Shown here piece after piece: positions 30,104-41,364 of a stretch of 64,000 nucleotides of DNA (positions are counted from its first letter, which is position 1; every line of letters starts with the position of its first letter). Under the pieces are notes generated by a model. It saw only the letters and a list, made by a program, of their open reading frames with translations. It made no database searches and was not told the origin of the DNA. Made by a program: the position numbers and the translations under genes. The DNA comes from Nitzschia sp. pyKryTriq1 (taxonomy: Eukaryota; Bacillariophyta; Bacillariophyceae; Bacillariales; Bacillariaceae): NCBI GenBank assembly GCA_956465555.1, contig OY101118.1, positions 1,426,001-1,490,000 on the forward strand, written 5' to 3'.

Positions 30104-31921
30104 CTAGCTATTGGGTGGAACATACAAAAAGTGTCGTCCACTCCTATTTCCAGCCAAATCTGCCCTAGACTTCGCGCTCTGAGCCCGTTGAATCGCTCGT
30201 TCCAAATGGGACTGTTGCACCTGAGCGCTGCGTTCGCGTACCGCCAGTAGAGCCGCATCATTGACCACATTTCTCAAATCGGAACCCGAAAAGTTGGCAG
30301 TCCACTCATCCGATGCGAGTAGACTCCAGTCAATCGCATCCAATCTGCAGTTTGTCTGCCGCGCATGCACCTGGAAAATATCACGTCTTCCATCAGCACT
30401 GGGATAAGAGACATGAATCTGTCGATCAAAGCGGCGTAGAATGGCGGGATCCAAGACATCCGGTCGATTGGTGGCGGCAATCAGGATGATAGTTACATTA
30501 TCATTGTTGGACGAAGCAAAGCCATCCATTTCCGTCAAAAGCTGATTTAAAGTAGACTCTCGCTCGTCATTTCCATTGAGACCTCCATATGAACGAGATT
30601 TAGCCAAGGCATCAAACTCATCGATGAAAATGATTGCGGTAGGGGGTGGCGGTGTTGAGACTTGCGATGGACTTTTTGTCCACGACGAAGACATTCGTTT
30701 CCACCATGATTGACCACTGCGCTGCAATGCCTGACTACGAGCCCGTTCAAACAAGTTTCGGACTCTGGCGGCTCCTCGTCCCACGTACATTTCACAAAAG
30801 TCACTCCCACTACACGCACAAAATGCAGCATTGGCTTCTCCTGCCACTGCTCGAGCCAAGAGAGTCTTTCCGGCACCCGGTGGACCGTAAAACAATATCC
30901 CTCTGGGTGGTTTGGCACCAAGTGCATGATAGTTCTGAGACTGTCGCAAATAGTATACAACTTCAGTGACTTCTGGCATGATGGGTTCCAATCCCGCGAC
31001 ATCCGAAAAACGTGTGGTAGTCGTGTCATTCATGCTCAACAATTTCATCTCATTTCCTCCGCCATGAATATTCTTGAAGATTTTGTACACCAAGGCTAGG
31101 TACACAAAGGGGAGTGCAGCCAGGAGGGGGCCGGCCAAGCGCGACGAAAGGGATTCTGGCAAAGCTGAAACGTCCTCACAACCGTGTCTGGACAGTAGTT
31201 CCAGTAGATCGGATTGAATCCCGGGACTATTGGAAGGCAATTGTGTTCGTTTCCAAGCAGTAGTACCAGTAGTGTTGCCGCCACCATTCTCTCGATCCTG
31301 ATAGAGGATTTCTCCCGACCCTACCAATGCCTTTTTTACCAAGCCTTGGCGCGCAGCTAGCTGCAACATGGAGAGAGACACATTCACGACTTTTCTTCTC
31401 GTGGACGAAGAATCATCATCCTTGGAGCGCAAGAGAGAATTGCATAAAAGCCAAAGCAGGGAAGAATGGGAACGCCTTCGTTGCGGAGTGGGAACCAGCG
31501 ACGAAAGCGACGCAGGAACATTATCGTTCGGTGTATGAGCATTCGGATGATTTGTCACTTGTCGTCGTCGCTGTCCACTCCGTCTCCGTTGATAAGCGGC
31601 CCCGGTGGCGGTCAATACCAAAATAGCCGTTGCAGCTACGGTGCATTTCGTTTTCAACGAGAGAAATTCATCATCCTTCCAAAATTCCTTTATTCTTTGA
31701 AGAAATTTTCGTTTCCAATCGACACCTTCATTCTCGTCACTAAAATATCCATTTTCGTACTGTCCTTCATTATCATCATGGTTATCATTGTCATTGTCAT
31801 TGTCATTATCATTGGAACGACGCGGAGGATGACGTTGATTCGCATGTAAATCACCGCTTGTTGCCAGTAAACTAAGTTGTTGATGATGATCCTGTCGATG
31901 CAATTCGTCCTTGGGTGCCAT
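30104..31921 (-). CDS. FtsH-like membrane AAA+ ATPase lacking the M41 protease domain
   Basis: A 605-residue single-exon protein. Order: an Asp/Asn-rich low-complexity stretch (residues about 36-50); a membrane segment VAATAILVLTATGAAY (about 95-110); a second hydrophobic segment GPLLAALPFVYLALVYKIF; then a full AAA+ module with Walker A YGPPGAGKT, pore-type CEMYVGRGAARVR, Walker B IIFIDEFDALAKS and the SRH ATNRPDVLDPAILRRFDRQI. The ATPase matches the FtsH/Yme1 class. After the AAA lid (FSGSDLRNVVNDAALLAVRE) the protein ends within about 50 residues, where FtsH would have its HExxH zinc protease. So it may be a chaperone or translocation ATPase, like inactive FtsHi forms, though those usually keep a mutated protease. 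No clear transit peptide. Confidence 0.8.
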   Translation of the reverse strand: MAPKDELHRQDHHQQLSLLATSGDLHANQRHPPRRSNDNDNDNDNDNHDDNEGQYENGYFSDENEGVDWKRKFLQRIKEFWKDDEFLSLKTKCTVAATAILVLTATGAAYQRRRSGQRRRQVTNHPNAHTPNDNVPASLSSLVPTPQRRRSHSSLLWLLCNSLLRSKDDDSSSTRRKVVNVSLSMLQLAARQGLVKKALVGSGEILYQDRENGGGNTTGTTAWKRTQLPSNSPGIQSDLLELLSRHGCEDVSALPESLSSRLAGPLLAALPFVYLALVYKIFKNIHGGGNEMKLLSMNDTTTTRFSDVAGLEPIMPEVTEVVYYLRQSQNYHALGAKPPRGILFYGPPGAGKTLLARAVAGEANAAFCACSGSDFCEMYVGRGAARVRNLFERARSQALQRSGQSWWKRMSSSWTKSPSQVSTPPPPTAIIFIDEFDALAKSRSYGGLNGNDERESTLNQLLTEMDGFASSNNDNVTIILIAATNRPDVLDPAILRRFDRQIHVSYPSADGRRDIFQVHARQTNCRLDAIDWSLLASDEWTANFSGSDLRNVVNDAALLAVRERSAQVQQSHLERAIQRAQSAKSRADLAGNRSGRHFLYVPPNS

Positions 31922-32274
31922 GATTGATGATTGATGATTGATATTATATTATTCGTTGAATTTTGGATTTTGAAGTAACTGATGACTAATTGGTGGTCTT
32001 CCTCATTGGTGGTCTTCCTTCCTTGGCAATTCCTTGTGTTGATGCGTAATAATGGTCGGTGAAGTGAAGCTTTTGTTGGATAAATACCGTACGAGGCATA
32101 CGAGTACCTCTCATCTACCGTAGATACGAGTACGGTACCGGTACCTCACAGTCCTGTACAAGTAGGCACAGTACCACGAGTACTGTACGACGTACAGGTA
32201 TTCTAGTCGTCCTTCGAGCCAACGCCCCCCCTCGTTCGTTGGCGGCTGCGTTTTCGTTTTTTGTTGCGGGGAAA

Positions 32275-32342
32275 GAAATAACTGTAGTAGACTCAAAGTA
32301 GTCAAAGCGAAATAACTGTAGTAGACTCACAGTAGTCAAAGC
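32275..32342. repeat. 34-bp tandem duplication
   Basis: Two head-to-tail copies, 32275-32308 and 32309-32342, differing at one base, each starting GAAATAACTGTAGTAGACTC. It lies at the 3' edge of the gag-like relic. Confidence 0.85.
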
Positions 32343-32727
32343 ATCGACCTCCGGGTTTCTTTATTCCAAGCTTCGATCTTTCGCACCTTGCGTTGTCGCG
32401 TTGAATACCCGCTGGGGCGGTAGGTCTGATGAATCCAGGGTCAGCGATGTTTTTTACCGCCCCCGCCAAGAGCCCCGCATTCTCCTTGAATGTGCGCTGT
32501 ATGTAGTCAGCGATCGCCTTCGTTGTTCGTAAAAATGATTCCGCCTTCGAATGCTCGGAAAGGTCGTAGACATCATTTTTGATGTCGTCCGTCTTGCCCT
32601 CAAACTTCTTAGTTGAGGGCGCAGGGCGCTGTTTGTCAGTAGCCGTGCTCGTGTTGTTACCGCGTCTTTTGTTGTAACGACCGCCGCCGATCCCATTACT
32701 TGGGGTTTGGGCTGGTTGTTCCACCAT
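32302..32727 (-). mobile_element. LTR-retrotransposon gag-like relic (Copia-type, tentative)
   Basis: A 141-codon frame whose KFEGKTDDIKNDVYDLSE and TTKAIADYIQRTFKENA segments resemble the N-terminal gag region of diatom Copia elements. Only the gag start is present; no pol or flanking LTRs were recognised. Broken, short fragment; age not determinable. Confidence 0.5.
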
Positions 32728-32736
32728 GCCTCCGCG

Positions 32737-32872
32737 ATTAAATTTTAATAATGTTGAAGCAAATAGCTATATGTGTATCAGACCTGGAATCTTGTAAAGA
32801 TATCCACTTGGTTGCTACGATAGTCTATTGCGATCTGATATTTCCATGCAAATCGGATTATTAAAATTTAAT
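32737..32872. repeat. 16-bp perfect inverted repeat
   Basis: ATTAAATTTTAATAAT at 32737-32752 and its exact reverse complement ATTATTAAAATTTAAT at 32857-32872, with 104 bp between. It lies just upstream of the gag-like frame. It could be the ends of a tiny element, a hairpin, or chance in A/T-rich DNA. Confidence 0.7.
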
Positions 32873-33137
32873 GACAATCCGATACGTTTCATTGTTTGCA
32901 CTTTTCAATTCATCTCCAAGTAATGGTTGGCTGTCACACACAAAATATCGTTCCGACATATGATGTCTAACACCACCATACTTCATACATACGTATATCA
33001 GCTGTCATACCTTCGTATGTTCAGCCTCCTTCATTTTTACTCAACATACACTGCCGTAAAATAATATGAAGTAGCGCATTCAGGATGTACAATTTTTTTA
33101 AAAGAACATCCCCCAGGCAACATCCCAAATAAAGCAA

Positions 33138-34403
33138 ATGATCGACCACGACGACGAGGAGGAGGAGTCCTCGAATCATCTTATTAATCTTACTCGTACT
33201 GTCGATTCGATCGATGACTTGACAGAGGGTTTCCTGACGATTTTGCTGCAGAAGCATTGGCAAACCAGGGCGTGTTTTAAAAGAGTCCAGCATTTGTCGA
33301 TCGAAAGAGTCCAGCAAGCTGTTCTCTCGCAGGTGTTTCGCCTTTCTGCCACATACGACTATGGAGACGATTCCGACGGGAACGATGACGATATTCCAAA
33401 CCAGTGGATTGTCAAACTTCCACGGAAAGATCTGCACTTGGAGTGGACGTTTCGTTCTGAAAAGATCTTCTACGAGGTCTTTGCGCCGTTGCTAAGAGAG
33501 ATGGAGTTGCCTTTTGCCATACCAAGATTGCTATTTGCAGCCGAAAAATGCCTTATACTGGAAGGAATCGAAGACGTGACATGCTATAGCTTGGTCTCAG
33601 GGACGCCCGCCGACAAGGTTGACTATGTCACTTTTGCACTCGCCAGTTTACACGCAAAGTCATTCAAGTCAGCACTTTTTGAATCTAAAACGAAAGACCT
33701 GGATGGTTCTCCCGGTATAGGCCACCGTTTGAATCCGCTTCAAAAAGAGTACCTGTTCACGCAGCAATGGCGAGATACCGTTGAGGCAATCCAACTTCAA
33801 GAGACATCCATGCAAAGTTTTCTCGTCAAGCTTTGTGAGGCAATGGAGACCCGAAGACTTCGCGATATCCATGACATGGTGCATAAGAATAGATATGCAT
33901 GCGTTCATGGAGACTTCCACATTGCCAACTTTTTGTTCCCTGATGACAAATCCAAGAAGCCGACACTGGTGGACTGGGCGACGTTTGGATTTGGTAACCC
34001 CATGACAGATCTGGCTTTCTTTCTCGTCTTGAACGAAAGTGTGGCAACCAATGTCCAAAAATGGCTTAAAAAATATTACGAGCATCTGACAACCTGCAAC
34101 CCGGAATTAGGTCTTTCTTTGTCCTTTGAGGACATGCTGGACACCTTCCGACTTGCGATTCTCTATCAGTGGATTATCCTTGTGGCGTACAACAAGATGA
34201 ACCGGCAGCTTGCGGCAGATCGGGACAACCCCAGTCAAACGGAGGCAAACTTGGAACACTTTGAAAACGTAAATCGACGCGCTGTTATAGCCATGTGCGG
34301 GGTTGGGAGTTTCGAGCCTATCCTCGAGAAGATCCCTATAGTGACTCAGCAGGAAAGAAAAGAAGCGAAAGAGTACAGCATGGTAACGCCCTTATCAATT
34401 TAG
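33138..34403 (+). CDS. APH/choline-kinase-like phosphotransferase
   Basis: A 421-residue single-exon protein of the protein-kinase-like superfamily that includes aminoglycoside phosphotransferases, choline/ethanolamine kinases and ecdysteroid-kinase-like proteins. The catalytic loop VHGDFHIANFLFPDD (HGDxHxxN) and the metal-binding LVDWATFGFGNPMTDLAFFL (usually D[FW]) are intact. The N-lobe shows WIVKLPRKD, the ATP-binding Lys. The substrate, a small alcohol or similar, cannot be told from sequence. The acidic N-terminus (DHDDEEEE) is low complexity. It converges with the OSCA-like gene, leaving 82 bp. Confidence 0.8.
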   Translation: MIDHDDEEEESSNHLINLTRTVDSIDDLTEGFLTILLQKHWQTRACFKRVQHLSIERVQQAVLSQVFRLSATYDYGDDSDGNDDDIPNQWIVKLPRKDLHLEWTFRSEKIFYEVFAPLLREMELPFAIPRLLFAAEKCLILEGIEDVTCYSLVSGTPADKVDYVTFALASLHAKSFKSALFESKTKDLDGSPGIGHRLNPLQKEYLFTQQWRDTVEAIQLQETSMQSFLVKLCEAMETRRLRDIHDMVHKNRYACVHGDFHIANFLFPDDKSKKPTLVDWATFGFGNPMTDLAFFLVLNESVATNVQKWLKKYYEHLTTCNPELGLSLSFEDMLDTFRLAILYQWIILVAYNKMNRQLAADRDNPSQTEANLEHFENVNRRAVIAMCGVGSFEPILEKIPIVTQQERKEAKEYSMVTPLSI

Positions 34404-34485
34404 TGTAATAATGCTGTCACTTGGTTGGGCAATTCCAAGCTCTACTGATCTCCGACAATGATAGAGCCAAGTGTAACAGCACGCA

Positions 34486-37400
34486 TCACTCCATCTTGGG
34501 AGCCCAGTGCTTCAATTTTGTAAATCCAACATTTTCCGAGACTTCCGTTCCAGCCAACAGTTTTCTTGCATCTTTTGTGAGATCATAAAAGGTGAAGTCC
34601 CGGTCGGGATCTTTCCAGTCATAAAGTTCCTCGTCAATACTGTCAGAATCACATGCAATAAGAGGATACGAAAACATCGGGCTGTGAACCTGAGGAATAT
34701 AGGCACTCCTTGAGGTAACCTGGCTGAAGGGGATGTTCTGATCATCTCCCACGGCCTTGTGATATCATTCGACAGAAATAAAATGTGAGCCGCCACATCA
34801 TGGCTCGTCGATGGGGTCGCTGTCTTCGTGTTACTTACACTATAGCCGCTTCTGAAAAGTGTCTGCGCCATCTCAACCCAACCCCACACAAATTTGATGG
34901 CGACGATAGCAGTAATGACGACAGATGTCCACCCGAAGATGTTTGTTACATCTTCCTGTTCCGGCGTCATCCACTCCTTGCCCTCCGGTTGTTTGCTGGC
35001 GACGAACGGAAAGGTTTGGCCTTGTCCAGGGCTCATAAGATCTTGACTGCAGAATTGATACTGAGTCTCTGATTTGGTAAAGGTTGTAGTTGTCCCATTC
35101 ATGTGAATGCTTTCGTCGAGAGCCACCACGGTGTAAGAACCTTCATAAGCAGAAGTTGGATCATCTAGTTCACAAATATTGTCATATGGGAAGCCCGACC
35201 AATAGAATGAAGAGATGATCGACATTGCGACGCAAGCCAGACTGAAGAAGTACCTGCGAGAAAACGCGGAAACTCGTGTTCCTAGTTGAGGGGGCCTTTT
35301 CCATGTACGCATGAGACTGAATTTATCCACGAAATATTTGATCAATAAGGCAAATGAACACAAAAAGAAGGATCCAGGGAAAATTGAACAATACCAGACG
35401 CAAAGAAACAAAATCTGTCGTACAAAGTGAGTATTCCTGTTCACCCATGCATAAACTTTCACTCCATTTCGATGCCTCACCTTGGTCATATCAGTGTAGC
35501 GCTCGGCTAGTTCAAACGGCTGGCCACTAAACTTCAAATTCATCGCATCCTGGGTAGCGGCTCTTGGAGCAAGAACATGGCGGTTTACGTGACCCATTGG
35601 GTCGGCTAGCTGGATGGCACTGACTGTGATAATTTCGGCAATGAAAAGCGCATAAATCTGCGGAATCAAACCATTTTGGTCGGCGAGTGTATCCGTGAAA
35701 GGTGTCACGATTGTACTGAAAAAATGGGTGAGAAATTTATGCGGGCGAGCAACAAGATCCATACAAGTACCGGAAAAAATACTAACATTACGATTGCAGT
35801 GTTAACCTTTGTGTGCATGGTCGAGGCAAGGAACATGATGAATCATGGTCGTACATCCGTCCGTCATTCCAAAGTAAAGTTAGTCGAGAGAAAGTTGATA
35901 TAACGAATAATACACATAATGCCAATTATTTGCGATACATACCCAGCGGAACGCAGCAATCTACGGAGAGACAAAAGAACGAAATAGAAAGATGGAGTGA
36001 GAGGTTACTGCCGTGGCGAAATACGATGCGTGACAGTACTGGTAGGAGTAGTATTTACCTTGGCATAAAGACTCGTTTGTTTTTCTCCTTCGGTGGCATG
36101 CGCTTCCATCTCCGTAAGAATCTTCGCAAACATCGGAAATACACTATTGAATATAGCAATGGCAAAGGCTGCTCCAACCGCGGTCGCACCATTCGCAATT
36201 CGCACAATGACAGCTACTGCGACAATTGCGCACAAAGTTGCAAATGCCGTGAGAAGCTGCTCTTTCAGCTTTTGGATAAAACCCGCATTAAGATCTTGCC
36301 ATCGGATTGTGCTGGGCTCATCCGGTTCTTCGACGGCGAGGACAAGCTCTCCACGGAAGAGAAACTTTGGATCCGACAGAGCCTTTTGATCGTTGCGTGA
36401 TGCCTTCAATGAACCTACTGAAAGCTTCTGCAATACATGGCGCTGATCCTTCTCTGTTTCGAAGGTGAGGAAAACATTTGTCACAGGGAAGTCAAGCTGG
36501 GCCAGGCCCTGTACTTTGGCATTCAAGGCTACAAATCTTGCAAAAAACTCTGGAATTCCAGGCACAATCGAAGCCATTTGACGCCCAAACCAGTTGCGTT
36601 CGCGCTCGGTTTTGGCCGCAATGTATGCAAGCCTGAGATGGCTCATTGAAGTCCCAGGCTCGAGACTATTTTGAATTGTACGCAGAGTCTCACGTCGCTC
36701 TACTAGCGTGCGAACCAACATATCATTGTCGACAGCAACAGTACATACCTTGGACACAAACAAACGCAATCAGAGAAGGCCTCCCATTCCAAAACACAAC
36801 AGGTGCGAATTACCCACTGAACTTACCGTGACTTGAGCGCCGTCGCAGTTGTCCAGGAAGAAGTTACGCCATTCTTCGGGATCGGTGGCATCCGGCGGCG
36901 GATTCGTCACTCTCACGGAGTAATCCTGGGCTGTTTGCTCATCCTCGTCAAATGCAATTTCTTGGCGACGCAAGTATTCCCCGAGTAAAGCAGTCGCGAA
37001 AAGTAACATAATGACAGTGGTGTAGTTGACAAGCCCCAGTTGACGGGGAGTCGCATCGCAGTCATTCTTGAGGGCTACTGTCAAGTTAAAGCCGTCCTTT
37101 ACGATCCTACCACAACGGTTACGCTGAAGCTGATCATGGTTAGACCCTCTTCCGTCATCATTCGCAGATGTACAGTTGCAATCCGGACACGGGACCCATG
37201 GCGTATTGGTGCAGATGGCACTACCTACGGTCAACTTGTTGATGATTTGCTCCCTGAAGTTCACCGGCATATATGCATCACTGGCAAAATAGTTAATATT
37301 GTACGCGCTGACCAAACCAAGAAGGAACGTCGCGAAGGCAAGAGCTCTGAGTGTGGAGAAGTACAACCCAATACCCAGGCCGAAGTCGCCGAGCTGACCA

Positions 37401-37972
37401 TGAGGAGTAAAAATGGGAGAGTAAAGTTTCGTCTTCACATCGTTCTCTCCCGGCTCTGCCTTTTCGAGCTTTTTGTCTCCCTTTTGAAACTTTCTGATCA
37501 CACGTCGGCAAATGTCTTTCTTTGTTTTTGGTCCGTCTTGCGCGATATACCGATCCAAGGCAACGTGCTCGAAGTAGGCCCATGCCTTTTCCAAGTTTGG
37601 TTTTCTGGTGCTGGTGTGGTCAAAAGCATTGTCGTCAGCTTCCATCATCACATCGGCGGGGGTCTCTGTATTCGATGATGACTCGTCGGTCGCTTCTTCC
37701 CCGGCTCTCGGGTTGTACCATTTGGAGTTCATCAAACTCAGAGCGATTCGGCGACCCCAAGTCATCTCACTCTTGTCGTCCTTGAGAAAGTCAATCCCAG
37801 AGGACTTCCCACCGATAGCACGGGATTCTGATCTCGATGCGGTTGGAAGGCCATCCGAATCATCATCATCATCAACATTGAAACGACCACTGGGCGTTTC
37901 CGTCAGCTGGCCCGTCATGTGGAGCGATGCAGTTGTCGAGATCGAGGGAGCCTCCTTGCTCTTCATCGTCAT
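34486..37972 (-). CDS. OSCA/CSC1/TMEM63-like (DUF221) channel protein with microexons
   Basis: Seven exons: 36827-37972, 36059-36748, 35943-35960, 35787-35806, 35481-35715, 34839-35414 and 34486-34755; all GT-AG, phases close to 984 residues. The cytosolic RRM-like part carries TNVFLTFETEKDQRHVL and AVEEPDEPSTIRWQDL, the DUF221 signature. Several membrane segments follow (TAFATLCAIVAVAVIVRIA, GAAFAIAIFNSVFPMF), then GHVNRHVLAPRAATQDAMN and LAERYTDMTK. The family makes mechanosensitive or osmosensitive cation channels or lipid scramblases in plants, fungi and animals; stramenopile members are divergent, and a TMEM16-like reading is less likely. The intron at 35415-35480 is 66 bp with no stop. 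Exons 3 and 4 are 18 and 20 nt (IAAFRW and VNTAIV). The ATG at 37972 is used; another lies 6 bp on. Confidence 0.75.
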
Positions 37973-39612
37973 GGTTAAAAAGCAGCACTTTGACTGTCTG
38001 CACGTAGAGACAACCGAACGATATCTACTTTTGGAATCAATCAGCGATTGGCGATACTAATAGTCTAGTCTAAGTCTACTCGTACTGTACCGGTGCAAGT
38101 GCTCCTATGTTCAATGATGATGGTGATGATTCGAAGGTGCTTGTAACGGTACGAGTACGCACAGTAAACTCTTGCGCTGGGCATCCGAAGAAGAACAATA
38201 TCTTTTCTTGTTTCGAATTGATGTGGTCATATTAGTCAAATTATTAGCGGTCGGGTCATTTCGAGAATGACTGTTACCGATCGCTTCTTGTTGCTGATCG
38301 TAATACTTTCATAACTTTCATGTTACTACTTGCAATTATCCTACACTCTTTGGCTAGATTTATTCGGTTTATTACTAGTCGTACTCATTAATCTATTCAG
38401 CTATACAGTGCAATTGCTGTATATCGGTGGTGGAACATATCTTGTTGAGAGATCAACGGTAGTTTTAGTCAGCATTTGACAAGACTCGTGAATTTGAAAA
38501 TTCTAGGACTGTGGTGTGACGACCAATCATCGTCATAATTGCAAGTCAATATGGACCCTGTTGACACAGTATTGGGATACATTGGCTTTGACGCCAGTGC
38601 TGCCCAGAAAGCAGATAATGAAATAGAGCGTGGACAAGGTCCTCTAAAGAGCTGGCCACTGATATGAAAGCAAAGCCAGCCGGTTCCAAAGTAATTATCG
38701 GATCCAAGAGGAGGAAGGATGCAGTTGTGCCCGCTTTTTTGATTGATGATTCATGAATGTCCGGAAAGGTTAGGGTGGTGATGTTGGATAATATTTGGGG
38801 TTCTCGAAGAGGTTCACCCCGAAATGACGGGTAACGTCACAGCCAGGTTGAGAAATTGTGTATTAGAAGTACAGTAGGCGGCGAAATATTGTCCTATAGC
38901 CTACTTTACGGCCTAAGAAAGGCTCTTTTTTACGTCCCAGCTGAGGTGTTGGAACGAGCCCCTGTGTGCTACCAAACCGTAGCCGGCCGCCCTCCACGAG
39001 CCCCTGTATGCAACCTTTTTGTAGCCTGCCTGCCCTGGTTCAAACCAACTCGTCCTACTACAAACACGTATGTACGAACAGACGCGCTAAAAAGGGGGGG
39101 GGGGCGGGACGCCCTCTATCTTAAAATCTCTCTACCCGGTGCAGGTACACCGGTACCCAGTACAAGAGGTAATAATATTATGGTGAGGGTATCCGCGGGG
39201 CCCGTACTTGTGTACAGTACGTACCAGGTACACCAGTACGAACGTACGTACTGTATGGACACTGTGGTGATAGACATATCCCCTTAAAAATCCCCTAAAA
39301 TGCCCCAAATTAGTCTGTACGTCAGCCGATGGCTAGAGAGTGCGCATCCTTTTTGACGATGGGCGCTTCCGCTCCGCTTCACGCTACTCGTAGAGACTAC
39401 GGTACACGTACTCGTACGATACCTCGCCGCCGACAAAAGCAGACAACAAGCAACAGAGCTGTGATTGTGTCATTTCAAAGGCAGTTGTACAAGTACCGGG
39501 TGACAATCTTCAATCATCACCCCTTCGACTCTCTTTGCTTCGACTGTACTCGTACTGCTGTAGCTGCAGGACAATCCCAACCTCCGAAGAGTCTTTGTGA
39601 GTGAACGGAACC
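37973..39612. other. Intergenic, nothing clearly coding
   Basis: A 38-codon ATG frame near 38551 (MDPVDTVLGYIGFDASAAQK...) has no recognised family. Near 38957-39035 a degenerate repeat of about 40 bp (GAGCCCCTGTRTGC type) appears twice. GTACC-rich palindromes lie at 39146-39260. Confidence 0.45.
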
Positions 39613-41239
39613 ATGGATCGATCTTCCCCCGTCTCGCATTCCGAGTCTGTGGCGGCGTCCAGCCCCACCTCCTCCACCGGTGGTCCGGAGGAAAAGAGTA
39701 GTAACAACGCTGATGAGGCGGCTCGCAAGCGCAAGATTTCTCGCAAAAAGCGCTTGCCGACTTCTATTCGAGCCTCCAAACTCGGCGAGGAGGCCGATGA
39801 TGCGCCCTCCAGCAGTGGCCCACCGGGGGGCGGTGGTGGGGGCGAGGTTCCTCTCCGCAAGATGAAAAAGCAAAAAAAACGCAAGGTAAGCAGCATTCTT
39901 GCATGTATTCACTTATTCATTCGTTCATTCACTACGTATGGGCATGAGATTTTTCGCAGATGGACACGTGCAGTGAACAACGACTCACCGAACTGAACTG
40001 TCTGAACATACCGTACTTGAACGGTAAATAAATCACAAATTGATGACAAACAGGACAAGGAAATCGACGGTCGCCCCGGCAAAAAGCCTCGAAAGCAGCA
40101 ACGTGTCAAAATACACGTACCCGTCGAGGGAGGTTTGTCGCCAGCTCAATTGGCGGTCAACGAACAAATGCGCAAGGCCCTGGAAGAAGACCAGTATTCG
40201 GCCAACGGAAGTATTGTGGATACCGAGTCCGACGACGACGAGCTTCAGTCCTCGTACAAGGGACAGCCAGTTCGATTGGACCGATCCTATTTGGTGCAAG
40301 CGGCTCGCAAGCATCTCTGGTTGGAGCGAAATGCGTCTGGTTCGGGTGGGAGCGCCCCCGCTGTCGGTAGCGGTGCAACAGGAGCAGGTATCAAAGACAC
40401 GAGCAGTGCGGATGGGGACGATGCCGATAGTCGTCCCTCTCGAGGTAATAAGAAGAAAAAGAAGGGCAAGCGAGGAAAAGACGATGAGCGTGTGGCCTCC
40501 CCCAAGCCGGGCCAGACCGATGGTGTCAGTGCCAATGTCATTGCAGCATCCTCGTCCAGTGGAGACAACGATTTCGAGCGCGATGAAGGCTCCATCTTTG
40601 GACAGACCACTGGAAGCAGCAACTCTACGTGGGTCGAATGTGACAAGTGCAAAAAGGTAGGTCGAATTTTGATCTTGATCTTTCATGGTGGGACGACCAC
40701 CGTTTCAGATGCTAATAATGTGAATCTTATTTTTGGTTTGAATTTTTCAGTGGCGACGTCTCCGGGGTGTGGTGGACGAACGCAAATTGCCTCCCAAGTG
40801 GTATTGCTCAATGAACAAGAATGACCCCGAACGTTCTCGTTGTTCTGCGCCAGAGGAAGAATACGATGCGGCGACTACCCCCGAAAGTGCGGCCGATGCT
40901 CGTACTCGCAAGCATCTCCGTGTCTGGGTGCGTCGCTTGCAATGTAACGAGGCGTATGAATCTCGTCAGCCAACCTTGACCCGTGGAAAGAAACGCGCCA
41001 ACACTACCAGTTCCAAGGACCCCTACGAATGGGTCCGCTGTTGCAATCCTTCGTGTGGCAAGTGGAGGGTCATATTGAGAAGCATGGATGCCAGGACAAA
41101 TGTGATTGAGCGAGCGAACGATGGAGAATGGTATTGCGTCATGAATACTTGGGATGAAAAGACGGCGAGTTGTGCCGCACCACAAGAAAATTTGCCGGCT
41201 GTCGGATGCCCTCCGTGGGTGATTCAAGGTGACAATTAA
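39613..41239 (+). CDS. Twin CW-type zinc-finger protein
   Basis: Three exons, 39613-39885, 40054-40656 and 40751-41239, with 168- and 94-bp introns; 454 residues. A basic nuclear-type N-terminus (RKRKISRKKRL, KKQKKRK) is followed by low-complexity acidic and Gly/Ser regions. Two CW domains follow: the first WVECDKCKKWRRLRG...WYCSMN...RSRCSAPEE, spanning the intron 2 junction, and the second YEWVRCCNPSCGKWRV...WYCVMNTWDEKTASC. Each has four conserved Cys and the paired Trp that read methylated histone H3 lysine 4 in other CW proteins. No enzymatic domain is seen, so it may be a chromatin adaptor. Upstream GTG in frame is not used. Confidence 0.85.
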
Positions 41240-41364
41240 GGTATGGGAACGTTACGTACATGCATGTGAGGAAAAGAAAAGAGTCGGGCTCCTTTTCAGA
41301 GGTATAATTTTGGCCTACAAGTTACGCACGAGTATTCATTAGGGGCCTTAATTATCTATTAGCA

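Larger units (their letters stand above)
31922..33137. other. Intergenic with gag relic and inverted repeat
   Basis: Apart from the gag-like fragment (32302-32727), its 34-bp tandem repeat and an inverted repeat, no gene is seen. GTACCGGTAC palindromes lie near 32131. Confidence 0.5.

Noticed and set aside
38551-38667. 38-codon ATG frame
   Set aside because: Too short and without a recognised family; mentioned only as intergenic content.
38856-39287. 143-codon plus-strand ORF
   Set aside because: It spans GTACC palindromes and a poly-G run, with no domain.
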